The notes beneath the pieces were generated by a model. It searched no databases. It saw nothing but the letters and a program-made list of their open reading frames with translations, and was not told the origin of the DNA. Shown here piece by piece: positions 42,810 to 55,582 of a stretch of 64,000 nt of DNA. This DNA is from Gnetum montanum (Eukaryota > Streptophyta > Gnetopsida > Gnetales > Gnetaceae), in NCBI GenBank assembly GCA_015680685.1, contig MNCI01014239.1:96884-160883 (forward strand), in the 5' to 3' direction. The translations under genes and the position numbers were made by a program. Numbering within the stretch: the stretch's first letter is position 1; every line of letters begins with the position of its first letter.

Positions 42810-44590
42810 TTGCATGTTTTCTTCCCTTTTCTTTGCATTTCATATGTATATATTGCATTTTCATATTTTGCTTGCATTTTCATTATTTCTTTCTTAGCAT
42901 ATTGTTTTGATTATTGTGTTCTTCATATGATTTTAATAATCATTTGTCATTTGAGTTACTAGACATTGGGTCATCTTAACATCATTGGAAAATAATGTAT
43001 GTACAATATAATTTACTATTACTCTAATGTTATATTTCAATAATGCTATAACTCTTTCCAATTGATTCCAAGGTTTCAATTTATTTGTTATGTTAGATTA
43101 TGGAGCATTGGATTTATACAAACTTATCATGTTATCATCATGATCATGTGAGTGTAGGATATGTGATGTTGGAAAGTGCTTAGTCATAATTACTAGGTGA
43201 CCTTGGAAAATTCTATCATTTCCTCTCATAAGCCCAAGCCCTTAGGTATGATGATCCATGGCTATCCTGTGAACAACAGGGTGAAGTGTGTTCATTTCTA
43301 CTTGAGACTCCTTAGCCACTGAAGAGACCTACTATGATGCCACCAATCAAAGGCACATACACGAGGGTTGAACTACACCATGGGCAAAGTTTCTAAAAGG
43401 ACCATGCTCTTTGGCAGTGCAGCTAATCGGCCAGACTTATGTTGGAATTCCTACCTCAAGAATGAAGTACACCATGAGCAAAGTTTGCTTAAAAAAAACA
43501 GAAAAAAAAAAAACAGAAAATGAGGACCATGTTCATTGGTAGTGTAATAAGTTCTTGAGTGTGATGGTGTCCTACAGCAATCCTCACCCTAACCTCCATT
43601 TCTCCTTTTAAATTTAAGTTTCAAAAAAAAAAAAAACCAAGGAAAAATCTCAAAGTTGTAGCTTACTATGATCTAACATGAGCTTTAGCTCGTCCTCATT
43701 AAGTTCTGTACAAGTCTCATGCTCAGAATATGTGCATACTCTTACTGTTACCTTGTGAGAATGTTGAGAATGAGAGCTTAAACATATATCTACATATATA
43801 TATAATTACACATATATATCTATAGATCTTAGTTAAAATAATAATAAAATATATATTTAGATTTTAATGGTGTTTTGGATGGCTCATGTCAGTGTCTCTT
43901 TTGATTATTTGGTTATTTTAATCATGTTTAGATCACTATAATTTACTTTCAAATTTTTATTTCTTTGTTTTGTGACTTTTTTGATTCACCATCTATTGCA
44001 TTTCTTCTTAAAATTTCATGATTTTTGTTGCTCCTTGCACTTGCATGCAATTTGTAGTTTGCGGAAATTATAGTTGCAAAGTAGTCAAAATGCATAAATC
44101 AAATTCATAGGAATTCAACAAATGCTATACTGATTTTATGTAAAAAGAAAAATATACACAATAGGTCCTCAACCACACATAAATAAAATAAAATAAAAAT
44201 TATGAATTTCAACAGTTGCTAAATGAGCATTTTAACATGTTCTAATATAAAAATAAGTATATACTAATATATAGCCCAGGAAGAAATCTAGCATCACCCA
44301 TTCCTTGGAATAATGAATTTACTTAAAAAAATACAACTTCCCTACGAGCATTCCATTTTAGCTAAGCTAGAAAGCACTACACCAACACATGATAAATAGT
44401 GCAGAACATGCTTTGCATAGACCTTTAAAAGATGACCTCAATGCAACCTATCAGTCATGCTGTTGGTACCAATTTCCACTTGGAGAGAGAAAATGATCTA
44501 AAAGAATTCCATTTAGAAAAGAAAAGAAATAAAATCAAGAGAAAAGATAAGCCACCTGAAAAATGCTAACAAAATAGCATATCTTTAAAT
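42810..44590. other. U copy 2 3' non-coding region and LTR remnant
   Basis: Matches 10,446-12,303. The polypurine tract and LTR start are removed by a ~65-bp deletion near 44,061. No coding potential. Confidence 0.6.
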
Positions 44591-44711
44591 TATAAAACAT
44601 GCACCTCATTGAGAAATAAGTAGTAAGTTGACGAGTAGCTAGTTGCTTCAATCATCTGAACCCACCTCAGATATAAGATGTCATGCACACATTGCACACT
44701 GCACCAACAAC

Positions 44712-45359
44712 ATGGCAGCGGAAATAGTAACTCTATTGGCGGTAGGAGCAGCCTTAGCCTTAGCCTTCTGTCTATGTCTCAACATGGGGCTTTGCTAGAC
44801 GATTTCCCTAGCCAACAAACCACTGCACTTACAAGTCATTCCACGCAACTCGCCGTAGGTGGCCTCCTCGGCCAAATCGACGTCGTTCCTGCGCGGCCTC
44901 ACCGAGAATGACCGCCTCCACGGACCCTCCCCTGCCAAACTGGTCCAGAACAAGACCGTCACGATGGAATACCAAGCATTGGTGTCACTGGGCAGCAGTG
45001 CATTCCTACTGCAACTAGGCATCGACTTGCTGTTGCTAAACGTTAAGGCCATCCTGGACACTGCCAGCTACCTCACCTAGACGTAGTGTTGGCCCTGCGA
45101 AAACTACTACAACCAGACCACTCCTATCTTCAACCCCTCCAACTTGACCATGTACAATACCTTCACCTACGACTCAACCACCTACAAGTGGCTGCCAAAG
45201 CACCGGAGGTCGTGCGACAGCAAAAACCAGTGCAACTACGCTTACTCCTATGGAAACAGTTCCAACACGATGGGCGTGCTCCCCACCGAGGTTGAACACA
45301 AAAAAGAAATGGATGGTTGCATCAAGGAAAATTATGAATTTAATCATGGAATATTGTAA
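44712..45359 (+). pseudogene. Nepenthesin-type aspartic protease pseudogene (5' part)
   Basis: One continuous frame from ATG 44,712 with four in-frame TAG codons (two before 44,859, two near 45,078-45,086). Order: signal-peptide-like MAAEIVTLLAVGAALALAF; prosegment piece LQVIPRNSP, like the plant motif LIHRDSP; then a mature N-terminus; the first active-site region ILDTASYLT (family D-T-G-S, Gly replaced by Ala) followed by CWPCENYYNQTTPIFNPSN; a Cys-rich stretch ending CDSKNQCNYAYSYGNSSNT and GVLPTE. This is the A1B plant-specific pattern with its Cys-rich insert. Homology ends about 45,295, so the flap and second catalytic Asp are missing. Intronless, as such genes often are. An ancestral enzyme would be secreted or vacuolar. 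Confidence 0.75.
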
Positions 45360-45437
45360 TAAAGGAACTTCCTTTAATAAAAATATTTTTCAAAAGACTA
45401 TAAAAGAAAGTTTTGGCTAAAGTTTGGTTGAACACAT

Positions 45438-46247
45438 TGATGGGACGTGATATCGCATGGGACGCGATATCGTGGGCGCCTCTTCCCCTGCGATATCGCA
45501 TACACGACATCGCGGTGCACCACCAAGTCTATAAATAAGAGGCAGCTCTCTCTTGTTTCTAAATCTAGGCCTAGACTGTAGCAAAATTCTGGTAGTTTTA
45601 CCTCTCCAAAGATAGAATAATTTGCATGTGCCTGCAGCAGGAGCTCCAAAGTGAACGGATCTTTATTTGAGCAAATATTGTACCTGAACACAAGTTTGTG
45701 TACGGAAATAAAGACAAGCTTCTTGGATAAACCTTGCAGTGCATGGACTAAGCTAGATAGGACTTTACTTATTTTTATTTATTGTTTATCATTTAAATAC
45801 TTTATTAGTCATTAAATTTCTCTCAACCCTTCTCCCATAGTTAAGTGCATTTAGTACGACCACTTCGAGCACGTGCGTTACAGTTGGTGATCCCAGTAAC
45901 GAATAGTGTTTGGTAACCAAGGTTGCATTGGTTCAGGGTATGAACGGTAAGTGGGAACAGATGGTGATGCTAGGTTAATTAAGGCTTAGTTAGTTAGTTA
46001 ATTAGTCTCTTCACCCTTTACCTCATTAACATAGGTGATAAAATAGAAAAGATATAAAAATCACATACCTAAGACTTACTTAACCATACAACCGTGACAA
46101 ATACAAGTAAGCCTGGGAAGACAACGAATGATTAACCTTAAGTGTTCCATAAGGCGTGTAGGCACTTAGTCTACAGAGTTTGACCGGATCGCGTGTGCCA
46201 TGCTCGTATTCGTATGGTTGAGTGTATGGGTACCTTGCCACTCATCA
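45438..46247 (+). repeat. LTR1 of the E4-E5 array
   Basis: 810 bp, TGATGGG...CTCATCA. GATATC boxes at 45,449, 45,466, 45,492 and 45,506 (GACATC); TATAAATA at 45,531-45,538, 19 bp after the last box. The left flank CACAT would be half of a target duplication whose partner is outside the window. Confidence 0.85.
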
Positions 46248-46248
46248 T

Positions 46249-46266
46249 TGGCGTCGTTGCCTAGGA
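46249..46266 (+). other. Primer binding site of E4
   Basis: TGGCGTCGTTGCCTAGGA, one base after LTR1; tRNA-Asp type. Confidence 0.75.
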
Positions 46267-46390
46267 CTAAGTGTTTGTGCGCTAAGTAGAACATAGGAAA
46301 TTATCCACATCGTTGGGAGCTTAAACAAGCACTTAGGGTTAATTAAAAAAAATTATATAATGGTTAATCAGCACAACGAATTAAACTAAG

Positions 46391-48893
46391 ATGTCTTCTT
46401 CTCATAAAAGCACTTCACCGCCTAGGGATCACACAAGAGACAGTCAACAACACCAAACGCATAACCAAAATCCACCAGTTCCTCAACAATATTGAGTGGT
46501 ATATACCCATCCTGATGAGTATATACCAGATTTTACCTTTATCCTCCATTAGGATGAATAACTGCATTGGAGAGACTTGCAAGGTAACATAGTGTTACCT
46601 CCAGATCGAGCAATCCCTAACATGCTTCTTCGTGCTCTTGCACAAATAGGCATGATGGAATTATACGCTGAATACGTTGTAGAAAATTATGACATAAGGG
46701 ATTACCATCCCAAAGGAGCACAATGTCTAAGGGACTCGAGGCAGGAGAGCCATTATACATTGTTGAAGGGCAAAGGGGTCCCTCATGTCCTAAGTGAAAT
46801 TGGAGATGGTGAACCACTTATAACGGGTTCTCCATCAAATGATGTTCCTCCTCCTAATGATAGTGAGGAGGTGGGGTATCAGAACCTACGCTCCATGATA
46901 CACAACCTTGGTTTTGATCCCCATGAATGCCAACTATTCATTGAGGGAACAAAAACACATGACAAGGATGGGCACTCAGATCGTCATCACAATCGGGGCC
47001 GTAGCCATCGAAGAGAAGGCATGAGACATCGTCATGGTGATAGCTCTCCTTCTTCTTCCCCTTCATCACATCATTCACCCTCTCCTTCCACATCCAGATG
47101 TAATCATAAAGAGCATAACAGTGAGGATAAGGGAAAGAAAAATAAGAGACCTCAACGAGAGAGTCGAGAGAGAGGATGAGGGCATTCGAGAGAATCTAGG
47201 CATGAGAGAAGGGAAAGTAGGGAACAACGTAGGCATCATAGATGTCATGAGAGAGATGATCATGATGAAGCCCTACTTGCAAGCCAAAGTATGATAGATA
47301 TTACGGAGGCAGTTATGATACCTACAAGGCATCAAAAAGATAGTCGGATCAAAAGATTAGATATGAATAATATCCCATGCTTCGAAGGCGAATACAATGT
47401 TGATCTGCAGAATCATTTACAGGAATTCCACAATGCCTGTGCCTTGTAAAATATTGAAAACGAGTGGTAGAAATTAAAGTTGTTTCCTAGGACACATAAA
47501 CGAAGCAGAGAGTTGGTACCAGTCCTTAGAATCGGAAACCATTAGGAGATGGAGTACAATGTTAGAGTTGTTCAATGATAAATATCAAATGTTCTCCAGA
47601 GTGTCTAAATTATGTAAGAAGATCCAAGGATGGAAGCAAGGTACTCATGAACCCTTGGATGCTACCATTGGCTGATATTATGCATTGCTACATCGTTGCC
47701 CGGGCCATGGTTACACACAATGGGATCAACTCTACCACCTTGTAGATGGGCTAAGACATGAGACTAGGAGAACCCTTGGGACTTATGCCCAAGGGAGATT
47801 ATCTGAACTTAGATCCCATGAAATTCATCGATTGATGTAGGAAGTAGCTAAAGAAGAAGGGGAGCTACGGAAAAGAGAAAGCGTGGAAGAATATAACCAT
47901 GATCCTTCCCTTCGGAAGAAGGGAGTAAGATTTTGTGATGAAGAGGATGAGTCACCACTTGAAGAGTTGGTGAATAGAAAAACCTTGCCACTTCAAAAGC
48001 TAATAATAGAAGTGTCAGCTAAGATAGATGAAATATGGAGCTCCTTAGATAACAAAATTAAAACTGTCCTAAAATCGTAGAGGAGTCTAAGGAGGAACGA
48101 AGTAGTGAAAATGGTAAGAAAAAGCGAAGAGATTCAGGCCATGGACGTGGAAAGGGTAAGGGTAAAATAACTATCGCCAATGAGGTTTTGGATTTGGACA
48201 TAGACAATAATGATGGATGTGAGATCTGCCAATATGATCATCCTAAGGGATGTTGTCTAATAATCTCACATCTACAAGAGTCTGGGGTGTATGCACTCAA
48301 CTTGAGACGTAATAGACTGTAGGCACCCTAAAGGTTACCTTATCCCCATGGTAACCCAAGGTAGTTTCACAAACCATTAACATATTATCCAAGTGGAACT
48401 CCGCCACAACCTATCGGGCAACATCAGCAGTGGCAACACCCACAGTCATGCGGGATGCCACCGTCGAGACAACAATACCCTTATTGGTAGCCAGATCTGT
48501 ATGGCTACTACGTGCAACAGCCAGTTTTCCCAAGTGACTCTATGGGTCATGTAACCCCACAACATCACTACCCAATTTAGGAGTATTTTTAGACTTCCCC
48601 TCCTCAAAGGGACACTCCGCATGCATGTCATGCTTCAAATCCATCCACACCTCTTACGCCAGTAGCTCCACCACCAACCACTCCAACAACGCCAAGGGTA
48701 TTTGCCACTCAACCGCAGCAATCCAATATCACAAGGGCTTCCAATCCTCAATTCTCAATTGGTCCTGATAATCTTATGCCGAAAAGACCCTTCTTCAGAA
48801 CCAACAATCCAACCAAGCCCTTGCCCTCACAAGCAGTTGAAAATCTGAACACCTCCATACCAAATAAGGTTTCAGAACCCCCTTCAAACTAAA
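46391..48893 (+). pseudogene. E4 gag
   Basis: ATG 46,391 (MSSSHKSTSPP). The N-terminal half is largely open (200 codons at 46,577-47,179) with an Asp/His/Arg/Ser-rich tract. The gag domain begins at ~47,290 (SRIKRLDMNN), with an indel near 47,505 and several stops. The C-terminal half has an acidic/basic segment, the knuckle CEICQYDHPKGCC (~48,219-48,257) and a Pro-rich tail. Same order as E3 and E5. Confidence 0.8.
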
Positions 48894-48895
48894 TA

Positions 48896-49510
48896 TTGAG
48901 GCCAATGCACATGGTTATGTTAACACATACCGTTACCAACTGGATTAATGTAGGCCACCTTCCCAAGAAATTCTCTAATCCTAGAAGCCCCCTAAATTAT
49001 CTTCAAGTCACTGGGAATGAACCTCATAAGGCTCTTCTTGACTCAGGCTCCGGAGTCAACCTAATTTCACAAGAGTTGTATAAAACCTGGAACCTACCTC
49101 AACTTAAGAAGAGAAATATTCACTTAGAGCTGGCCAACCAGTCCATCACTGTTCCTTTGGGATAGGTTGAGGACATTGTTTCCACAGTGGGTGTTTGGTC
49201 ATACCCAACTGATTTCCTGGTGATCCAAATAAACAATGATAAATGGGACTTCCCGATAATAATGGGAAGGGCATGGCTGAGTACAATAGATGCATGCCTA
49301 GTAATCCACAATCTTTTCCTAGAAATATCCAAAAAAATACTTTTGGAAATATTGAGAAGAAGAAAGTTCCATGCATCGCATATAATAACACAGGGTGTCA
49401 TTACATCCAGAAATCATGGGTGATGAAAATTTTAACATTGCCTACATGCAATTGGTGTGCACAAGACATTGACATACAAAGGTGCCTATATGTAGCAACC
49501 ACATGACAAG
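48896..49510 (+). pseudogene. E4 protease
   Basis: Retropepsin-like domain; ALLDSGSGVNLIS has an intact Asp-Ser-Gly with the catalytic Asp at 49,040-49,042. Downstream WSYPTDFLVIQ and FPIIMGRAWLSTIDA are the usual flap and C-terminal strands. One stop (49,163) and an indel (~49,335) disable it. Confidence 0.75.
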
Positions 49511-49527
49511 AAAACACCCAATGGCTG

Positions 49528-51180
49528 ATGGCTGATCAAGAGAGAAACTTGATAACATGCATGGAACTGACTGAGGGGATAAATAGTGCTTACGTTGAAA
49601 GCGTAGATGCACTTGAGCAAGTTTTTTGCCAACTTCTAGCCCTTAACTCTGAAAACATTAACTGGGGGAATTTGGAGATTCCTGAGAAATTTAAAAAATA
49701 TCCCCTAGATTTAAAACCATTGCCCACTGGTCTAAAATACTTGACCCTTAAAAATGGAAAATCGGTAATCATCAATGCAAATCTTGCTCCCAAGAAAAAA
49801 GAGAGTTTGCTGAAGGTGATAAATAAATGGTCAACAGCCTTTGCTTGGTCATACCCTGAATTAACCAAAATTGATCCTAGGATATGCTAGCATAGGATTT
49901 ACACGGATCCTTCCATGAAGCCTCAAAAATAATCATAGAGACGATTGAACCCAAAGTTGAAACAAATAGTGAAAGAAGAAATAGAGCAACTTGTCAAGGT
50001 TGGGTTCATTTATCCCATTGCTAATAGCGAATGGGTTAGTCCTCCAGTAATCGTACCTAAAAAAGGAGGCAAATGGAGGGTATGTATAGATTTTTAGGCT
50101 ATTAAATATGACAACATTCAAGGATCACTTCCCATTACCATTAGTTGACCAGGTCTTAGACACTATAGCAGGGCATCGCTACTACAGTTTTCTGGATGGT
50201 TATAGTGGGTACTACCAAATACAAATCACACAAAAAGACCAAGCCAAAACAATGTTCACTAGTCCTTGGGGAATGTTTGCATATAAACAAATGCCATTTG
50301 GCTTGTGAAATGCCCATGCCACGTTCCAATGATTAGTTCTAAGCATATTTCAACAACAAATAGGTAACGGAGTAGAAGTCTTTATGGACGACTTCTCCAC
50401 TTATGGGACAAGCTTTGATCAAGCCCTGGACCGGTTAGAGCAAGTACTGAAATGATGCATTGAAACCAACCTAAAGCTCAACTAGTAGAAAAGCCATTTG
50501 ATGGTTCAAGAGTGCGTAGTACTGGGGCATAAGATTTCACATTCAGGAATAGAGGTAGATCCAAAAAAATTTAAGGTCATCCAAGGAATTACTCGACTAC
50601 CAGAAATGGTCAAAGACATCCGATCATTCCTTGGACACACTGGCTACTATAGAAGATTCATTGAGAACTTCTCCAAGATTGCCAAACCGTTGGTAGAATT
50701 AACAAAAAAAGATGCACCCTTCAAATGGACCAGGGAATGTGAACGAGCATTCCAAACTCTAAAATAAAGGCTTGTGGAAACCCCTATTCTACAAGTCCTT
50801 GACTGGTCTAGACCATTTCATATAATGAACGATGCATCTAATTATGCCTTAGGAGCCGTACTAACATAATTAGATGAACAAAAATGACCTTATTACATCC
50901 ACTGTGCGAGTAAGAGTATTGTCAGTGCACAACTCAACTACACAACTACAGAAAAGAAATTAATGGCTATAGTGTTTGTACTGGACAAATTTAGGCACTA
51001 TGTGTTAGGCTACAAAGTGCATATTCATACAAACCATAGTACAATTAGGTTCCTTATGAACAAGCCAACAGTTAGCCCTCGTATTATATGTTGGTAGGTA
51101 ATCCTTCAAGAGTTTGATCTAATGATAGTAGATCAAAAGGGAACCGAGAACGTAGTTGCTGATCATTTATCCTGGTTGCG
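49528..51180 (+). pseudogene. E4 reverse transcriptase and RNase H
   Basis: Starts MADQERNLITCMELTEG, the linker to RT. RT blocks: VGFIYPIANSEWVSP, GKWRVCIDF, DHFPLPLVDQVLDTIAGH, FLDGYSGYYQIQI, MPFGL, FMDDFS (50,381-50,395), LGHTGYYRRFIENF. RNase H: MNDASNYALGAVL keeps the first Asp, KKLMAIVF the Glu, but HTNHS has lost the third Asp. About ten stops and at least one frame change. Confidence 0.85.
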
Positions 51181-52626
51181 TTGGGACAACAAAGAGGATA
51201 AGTATGCCATATCTGATCATTTTTCAGATGAAACCCTCTTTGCTGATGTAGTGAATAACCAACCCATGGGAACAATTTGGTATAGTAGCATTCTTACTTA
51301 TCTCCTTTCCCAACAAACACCATAGGGGTTGGACTTTAGGAAGAAACAACAGTTTCTTCACAAAACTAAGTACTTCATGGAAATCAAGGGACAACTCTAT
51401 AAAGTCTATTCTTATGGCTTGGTTTGATGGTATGTGCTCGATAAGGATCAATTAAGAGTTCTCCAAGATGCTCATGAGGGTCCCTGTGGGGGCCACTATG
51501 CAAGGAGACAAACATCCATTAAGATCCTGCTTGCAGGATACTACTGGCCAACGATATTTTGGAATGCCCATCAATTTGTCTAATCTTGTGAGCACTGTCA
51601 GCGTGATGGTGGAATGACTACTAGAATGGAGGGTCCAAAAAATGGATTCAACCTTTGGAACCCTTCGACATTTGGGGAATAGATTTTATGGGGCCCATTA
51701 CACCAATGTCCAATGGGAAAGCTTATATCATTGTTGCTGTTGACTATTTAACCAAGTGGGCTGAAGCAGCTATTGTAATAAACTACACATCATCTACGGT
51801 TGCATGATTTGTACAACAACAAATCGTAAATAGGTTTGGTGTGCCACATGCACTCATCTCTGATAATGGAACACATTTTACGGGTGCAACCTTTCGCAAA
51901 TTGATGCAACGCTTAGGGGTTGAACATAAATTGACCACACCTTACCACCCCCAAGCTAAAGGCCAAGCCGAGGTCACTAATTGGAAGATTATGAGAATAT
52001 TAACGAGAACAATTAGCAAATTTAGGAGAGATTGGAGCATGAAACTAAACGATCCTCTCTAGGCATACCGCTCCACTTGGAAACTCCCTACAAGCTACTC
52101 TCCCTATGAGTTAGTATACAGAAAACTGCCAAAGCTCCCTATACAGACTGAGCTCTGTACACTATCCATGGCTTGTGACCTTTAGCTTGACCTTGACCTA
52201 GCACAAAAATAAAGATTGAAAACTCTAAACGTGCTAGACGAGAATAGATTGCTTGCTCTATCGTCAAATGAGTTGCACAAGGCACATAATAAACAGTGTC
52301 ATAACTTAATAATTTGAAGGGTTAAGTACCAACCAGGAGACAAGGTCCTTTACTAAAACCCCACGCATGTACCGTAGCGTACGAAATTTTAAACATTGTG
52401 GGAAGGACCTTATATTATTAATACGACCTTTCCCTTAGGAGCCATGACAATATTAAAGCATGAAAGCTTGGATAAGAGGTTACTGGTCAATGTGAAACAA
52501 ACAAAACCCTTCTGTAAACCAAGAACAGCCAGTGCAAATTACACCTTTGATAATGGACAACCTCACTCGTTATTTCGGATCTCTCCCTTTTCATTCAATC
52601 ATGGGGGAGATGGCCACCTATGCTAA
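51181..52626 (+). pseudogene. E4 integrase
   Basis: Zinc-binding H2C2 part near 51,470-51,605 (HEGPCGGHYARR ... CEHCQRDG). The catalytic core has Asp 51,682 (GIDFMGP), Asp 51,862 (ISDNG) and Glu 51,970 (GQAEV) with 35 residues between the last two, so the DD35E triad is intact. The tail reads WEGPYIINTTFPLGAM and ends at TAA 52,624. Disabled by stops such as those at 51,805 and 52,060. Confidence 0.85.
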
Positions 52627-54210
52627 TCATTCGGGGCCCTCAATTATTTTTAGTTTTTTTTTATACATTTTTTTTACACATTTTTGTTTTACAAATTTTT
52701 TTAACTTTTCTTGTTTTTATTTTCCAACATCGTTATACATTTTTATTTTTATTTTTTTTATTTTTTTGTTTTTTGTGTGCGTGTGTGTTATCCATCTTGT
52801 AAGTTTGTTGCCCAATAAGTGTTCTTCATGATGGTATGAACTATTTTCCTATTGATTGCTAATGTTTTGTTTTTACCTTTAAGTTATGATGTTGATACTA
52901 AGGTATGGTTCTTTTGATATGATAGGCAATGAGTCCACTTCATCCATACATCCACAAATTTCTATGGTATCTCTTGGCTTGGAAATGTACAGTTCCTTTC
53001 TAAATAAGAACTATAATGAATCAGTGACTCACCATTTCTCAAACTAAGGAAGGACTAAAGGATTGAAAAGGGTGACTTCAAGGGAACTTGATGCATTTGT
53101 GTTGGCTGTTCTCTTGGGTGCTTCGATGTTTTCTTCTTGAGTTTTCTTACCGTTTCGACTTTACCCAATTATCGGGAAGCTGAGCTAATAAAAATAACAA
53201 GTCTTTGGATGGTGTGGTTCTCATGCATAAGCACATAAAATAAAATAAAATAAATAAAAAATAAAAAAATAAAAATAAAAAAACAAAAAAAAAACAAAAG
53301 AAAATGAGAGAAATTGAGAATTCAAAGCACACCCCTTAGATGAAATAATCATTTGGGCTACAAGCACTAGTTATGGAACCAAAACAAAAATGTTCCCTCT
53401 AACTAAGGTCCTTCTCGCTTCCTATTCTCTCCTCCTTCATTTCGTTGGAATGGTGGTGGATCTTTGGGAAGGCATTCTTGTTACTTCAAGGGGATGGATT
53501 GGCCGAATGCATTAATGTGAAGTCACTGGATGTGGTTTGTTGAGGCTGGAGTTGGAATGAGATTTTTCAAGTCACATTAATCATTAAACTACACAAGGGG
53601 CTGTACAGCACCTTGTTCTTGAGATTCCATTCCATTCTCCTCTTTCCATCATTCTTCCTTCATTGTTCACCTCATTGCCGGTTGTATCATTAGTGTATAT
53701 CTTGGTGGATGCATTGTTTTTGTTTTGGTAAATTCTTGTGGCTAAGACTTTAAGTCTTGTTCCAAATGACATTCCTAGAGCCTATGGACTCTTTGAATGT
53801 GGGTTTTTCAGGGCATTAAGGGCATGAGCCTACTTTGGGGAGGACCCATTGGCATTCCTATGTGGTGCACGAGTTAAATTCTTTCTCCTACCATTTTTGC
53901 AATCCATTCTTTGTTGTTCATTTCCATCTTGACATCCATTTCATCGATGTTATAGTTGTCTCTTTTTCTTCATCATTCCTTATTCTTTTTTTTTCTCCAT
54001 TCTATCGCTACCGGAGGTTCGCTCTTAGTCATGGTGGTCCAGACCTAACTTTTTTCAATTTTCTCCTAACCCCTACACCTTCGGTAGTCACCAATCTTAT
54101 ATCTCCATATCTACATTAGCCATACCACGAGCTAGCCAATGGACCTTTTACTGAAGCAAGGTATCAACTGGATTATGATTCATTGACCCTTGCTAATATA
54201 AGACTGTCTT
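52627..54210. other. E4 3' non-coding region
   Basis: T-rich run 52,640-52,780, the GGGTGACTTCAAGGGAACTTG block, an A-rich run near 53,235-53,300 and ACTTTGGGGAGGACCCA near 53,831. No ORF. Shared with E3, E5 and, diverged, with F and 3,880-5,060. Confidence 0.7.
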
Positions 54211-54584
54211 GTGTATGCATATGGCAATCATGCAACAAGGGATTGGATCTGGAGGGAACACTTGGAATGGAGCGGTGTTGAAGTAGCTATGCAAGGAGCA
54301 CAATTAATGGCATGCTTATAAATAGACAACAAAAGGTGCAATCTTGGCATTGGCAGTAGCAGACTTTTTGTCTCTTCTCTCTCAGGTGCCAAATAAGGCC
54401 TGATGTCAAATGTATAAGGTGTTCACTCTTGTTTTCATGAACACCAGTTTTGTCATGTTCTGTAATGATGATCCATTCACATGTCATCCCATTCACCATT
54501 ACTTTCATTTGAGTCAATAATCCCATACCATCCCAATATTTTGTAAGGAACTTAAGGATGAGTTTTTATTTAGTCATGGGGGGA
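54211..54584 (+). pseudogene. E4 terminal-ORF stub and polypurine tract
   Basis: ATG 54,221 corresponds to that after the splice acceptor in E3 and E5, but here CAG has become CAT, so the acceptor is lost. The stub decays within ~20 codons. CATGGGGGGA ending at 54,584 is the polypurine tract before the LTR. Confidence 0.5.
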
Positions 54585-55436
54585 TGATGGGACACGATAT
54601 CACATGGGCCATGATATCGTGTACACAATATCGCGTCTACCACGATATCGCATCCCCCGCAATATCACGTCTTCTCCTACGATATCGCATACGCAATATC
54701 ATGGTGCATCACCAAGTTAATAAATAAGAGGCGGCTCTTCCTTGTTTCTAAATCTAGGCCTAGATCGTAGTGAAACTCTGGCAATTTTACCTCTCCAGAG
54801 ATAGAATAATTTTCGTGTGCCTACAATAGGAGCTCCAAAGTGAACAGATCTTTATTCAAGCAAATATTGTACCTAAACACAAGTTTGTGTATGGAAATAA
54901 AGATGAACTTCTTGGATAAACCTTACAGTGCATGGACTAAGCTAGATAGGACTTTACTTATTTTTTATCATTTAAATGCTTTATTAGTCATTAAATCTTT
55001 CTCAGCCCTTCTCCCATAGTTAAGTGCATTCAGTACGACCACTTCGAGCACGTGCGTTACGCTTGGTGATCCTAGTAACGAATAGCATTTGGTAACCAAG
55101 GTTGCATTCGTTTAGGGTGTGAATGGTAAGTGGGAATGGATGGTAATGCTAGGTTAATTAAGGCTTAGTTAGTTATTTAAAGTTAGTTAATTAGTCTCTT
55201 CACCCTTTACCTCATTAGCATAGGCAATAAAATAGAAAAGATATAAAAATCACATACCTCAGACTTACTTAACCATACAACCGTGAAAAATACAAGTAAG
55301 CCTAGGAAGACAACGAATGATTAACCTTAAGTGTTCCATAAGGCGTGTAGGCACTTAGTCTGCAGAGTTCAACTGGATCACGGGTGTAACGCTCGTATTT
55401 GTATGGTTGAGTGTAGGGATACCTCACCACTCATCA
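54585..55436 (+). repeat. LTR2, shared by E4 and E5
   Basis: 852 bp, TGATGGG...CTCATCA. Acts as 3' LTR of E4 and 5' LTR of E5. Seven boxes at 54,596, 54,613, 54,627, 54,644, 54,661, 54,681 and 54,695, spaced 17, 14, 17, 17, 20 and 14 bp. The TATA box is mutated to TTAATAAATA near 54,717. Confidence 0.85.
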
Positions 55437-55437
55437 T

Positions 55438-55455
55438 TGGCACTGTTGCTGGGGA
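55438..55455 (+). other. Primer binding site of E5
   Basis: TGGCACTGTTGCTGGGGA, one base after LTR2; tRNA-Asp type. Confidence 0.75.
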
Positions 55456-55582
55456 CTAAGTGTTTGTGTGCTAAGTAGAACATAGGAAGTTATCCACATT
55501 GTTGGGATCTTAAACGAACCCTTAGGGTTAATTAATCAAAAACATTATATAACAGTTAATCAGCACACCGTATTAAACTAAG

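Larger units (their letters stand above)
34611..44590 (+). mobile_element. Unit U copy 2
   Basis: Second copy of the 5,256-12,303 unit, same start and end words, same missing RT/RNase H/integrase core. It differs by about 2.9 kb at 36,605-39,490 (of which ~1.54 kb is gap plus duplicated contig end), and by loss of the polypurine tract and LTR start near 44,061. The 5' non-coding segment has a ~43-bp tandem duplication at about 35,541-35,625. Confidence 0.65.
45438..55436 (+). mobile_element. E4: full-length Athila/Tat-like Ty3 element
   Basis: LTR, Asp primer site, gag, protease, RT, RNase H, integrase, ~2 kb non-coding, terminal-ORF stub, polypurine tract, LTR. The coding region is decayed throughout. 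RT words FLDGYSGYYQI, MPFGL and FMDDFS and the absence of a chromodomain after integrase fit the Athila/Tat branch. Confidence 0.85.

Noticed and set aside
44795-45061. 88-codon minus-strand frame over the aspartic protease relic
   Set aside because: Shadow frame; the plus strand carries a coherent protease signature along its whole length.
53147-53332. Hydrophobic minus-strand frame
   Set aside because: Translation of an AAATAAAAATAAA low-complexity stretch in E4 non-coding DNA.
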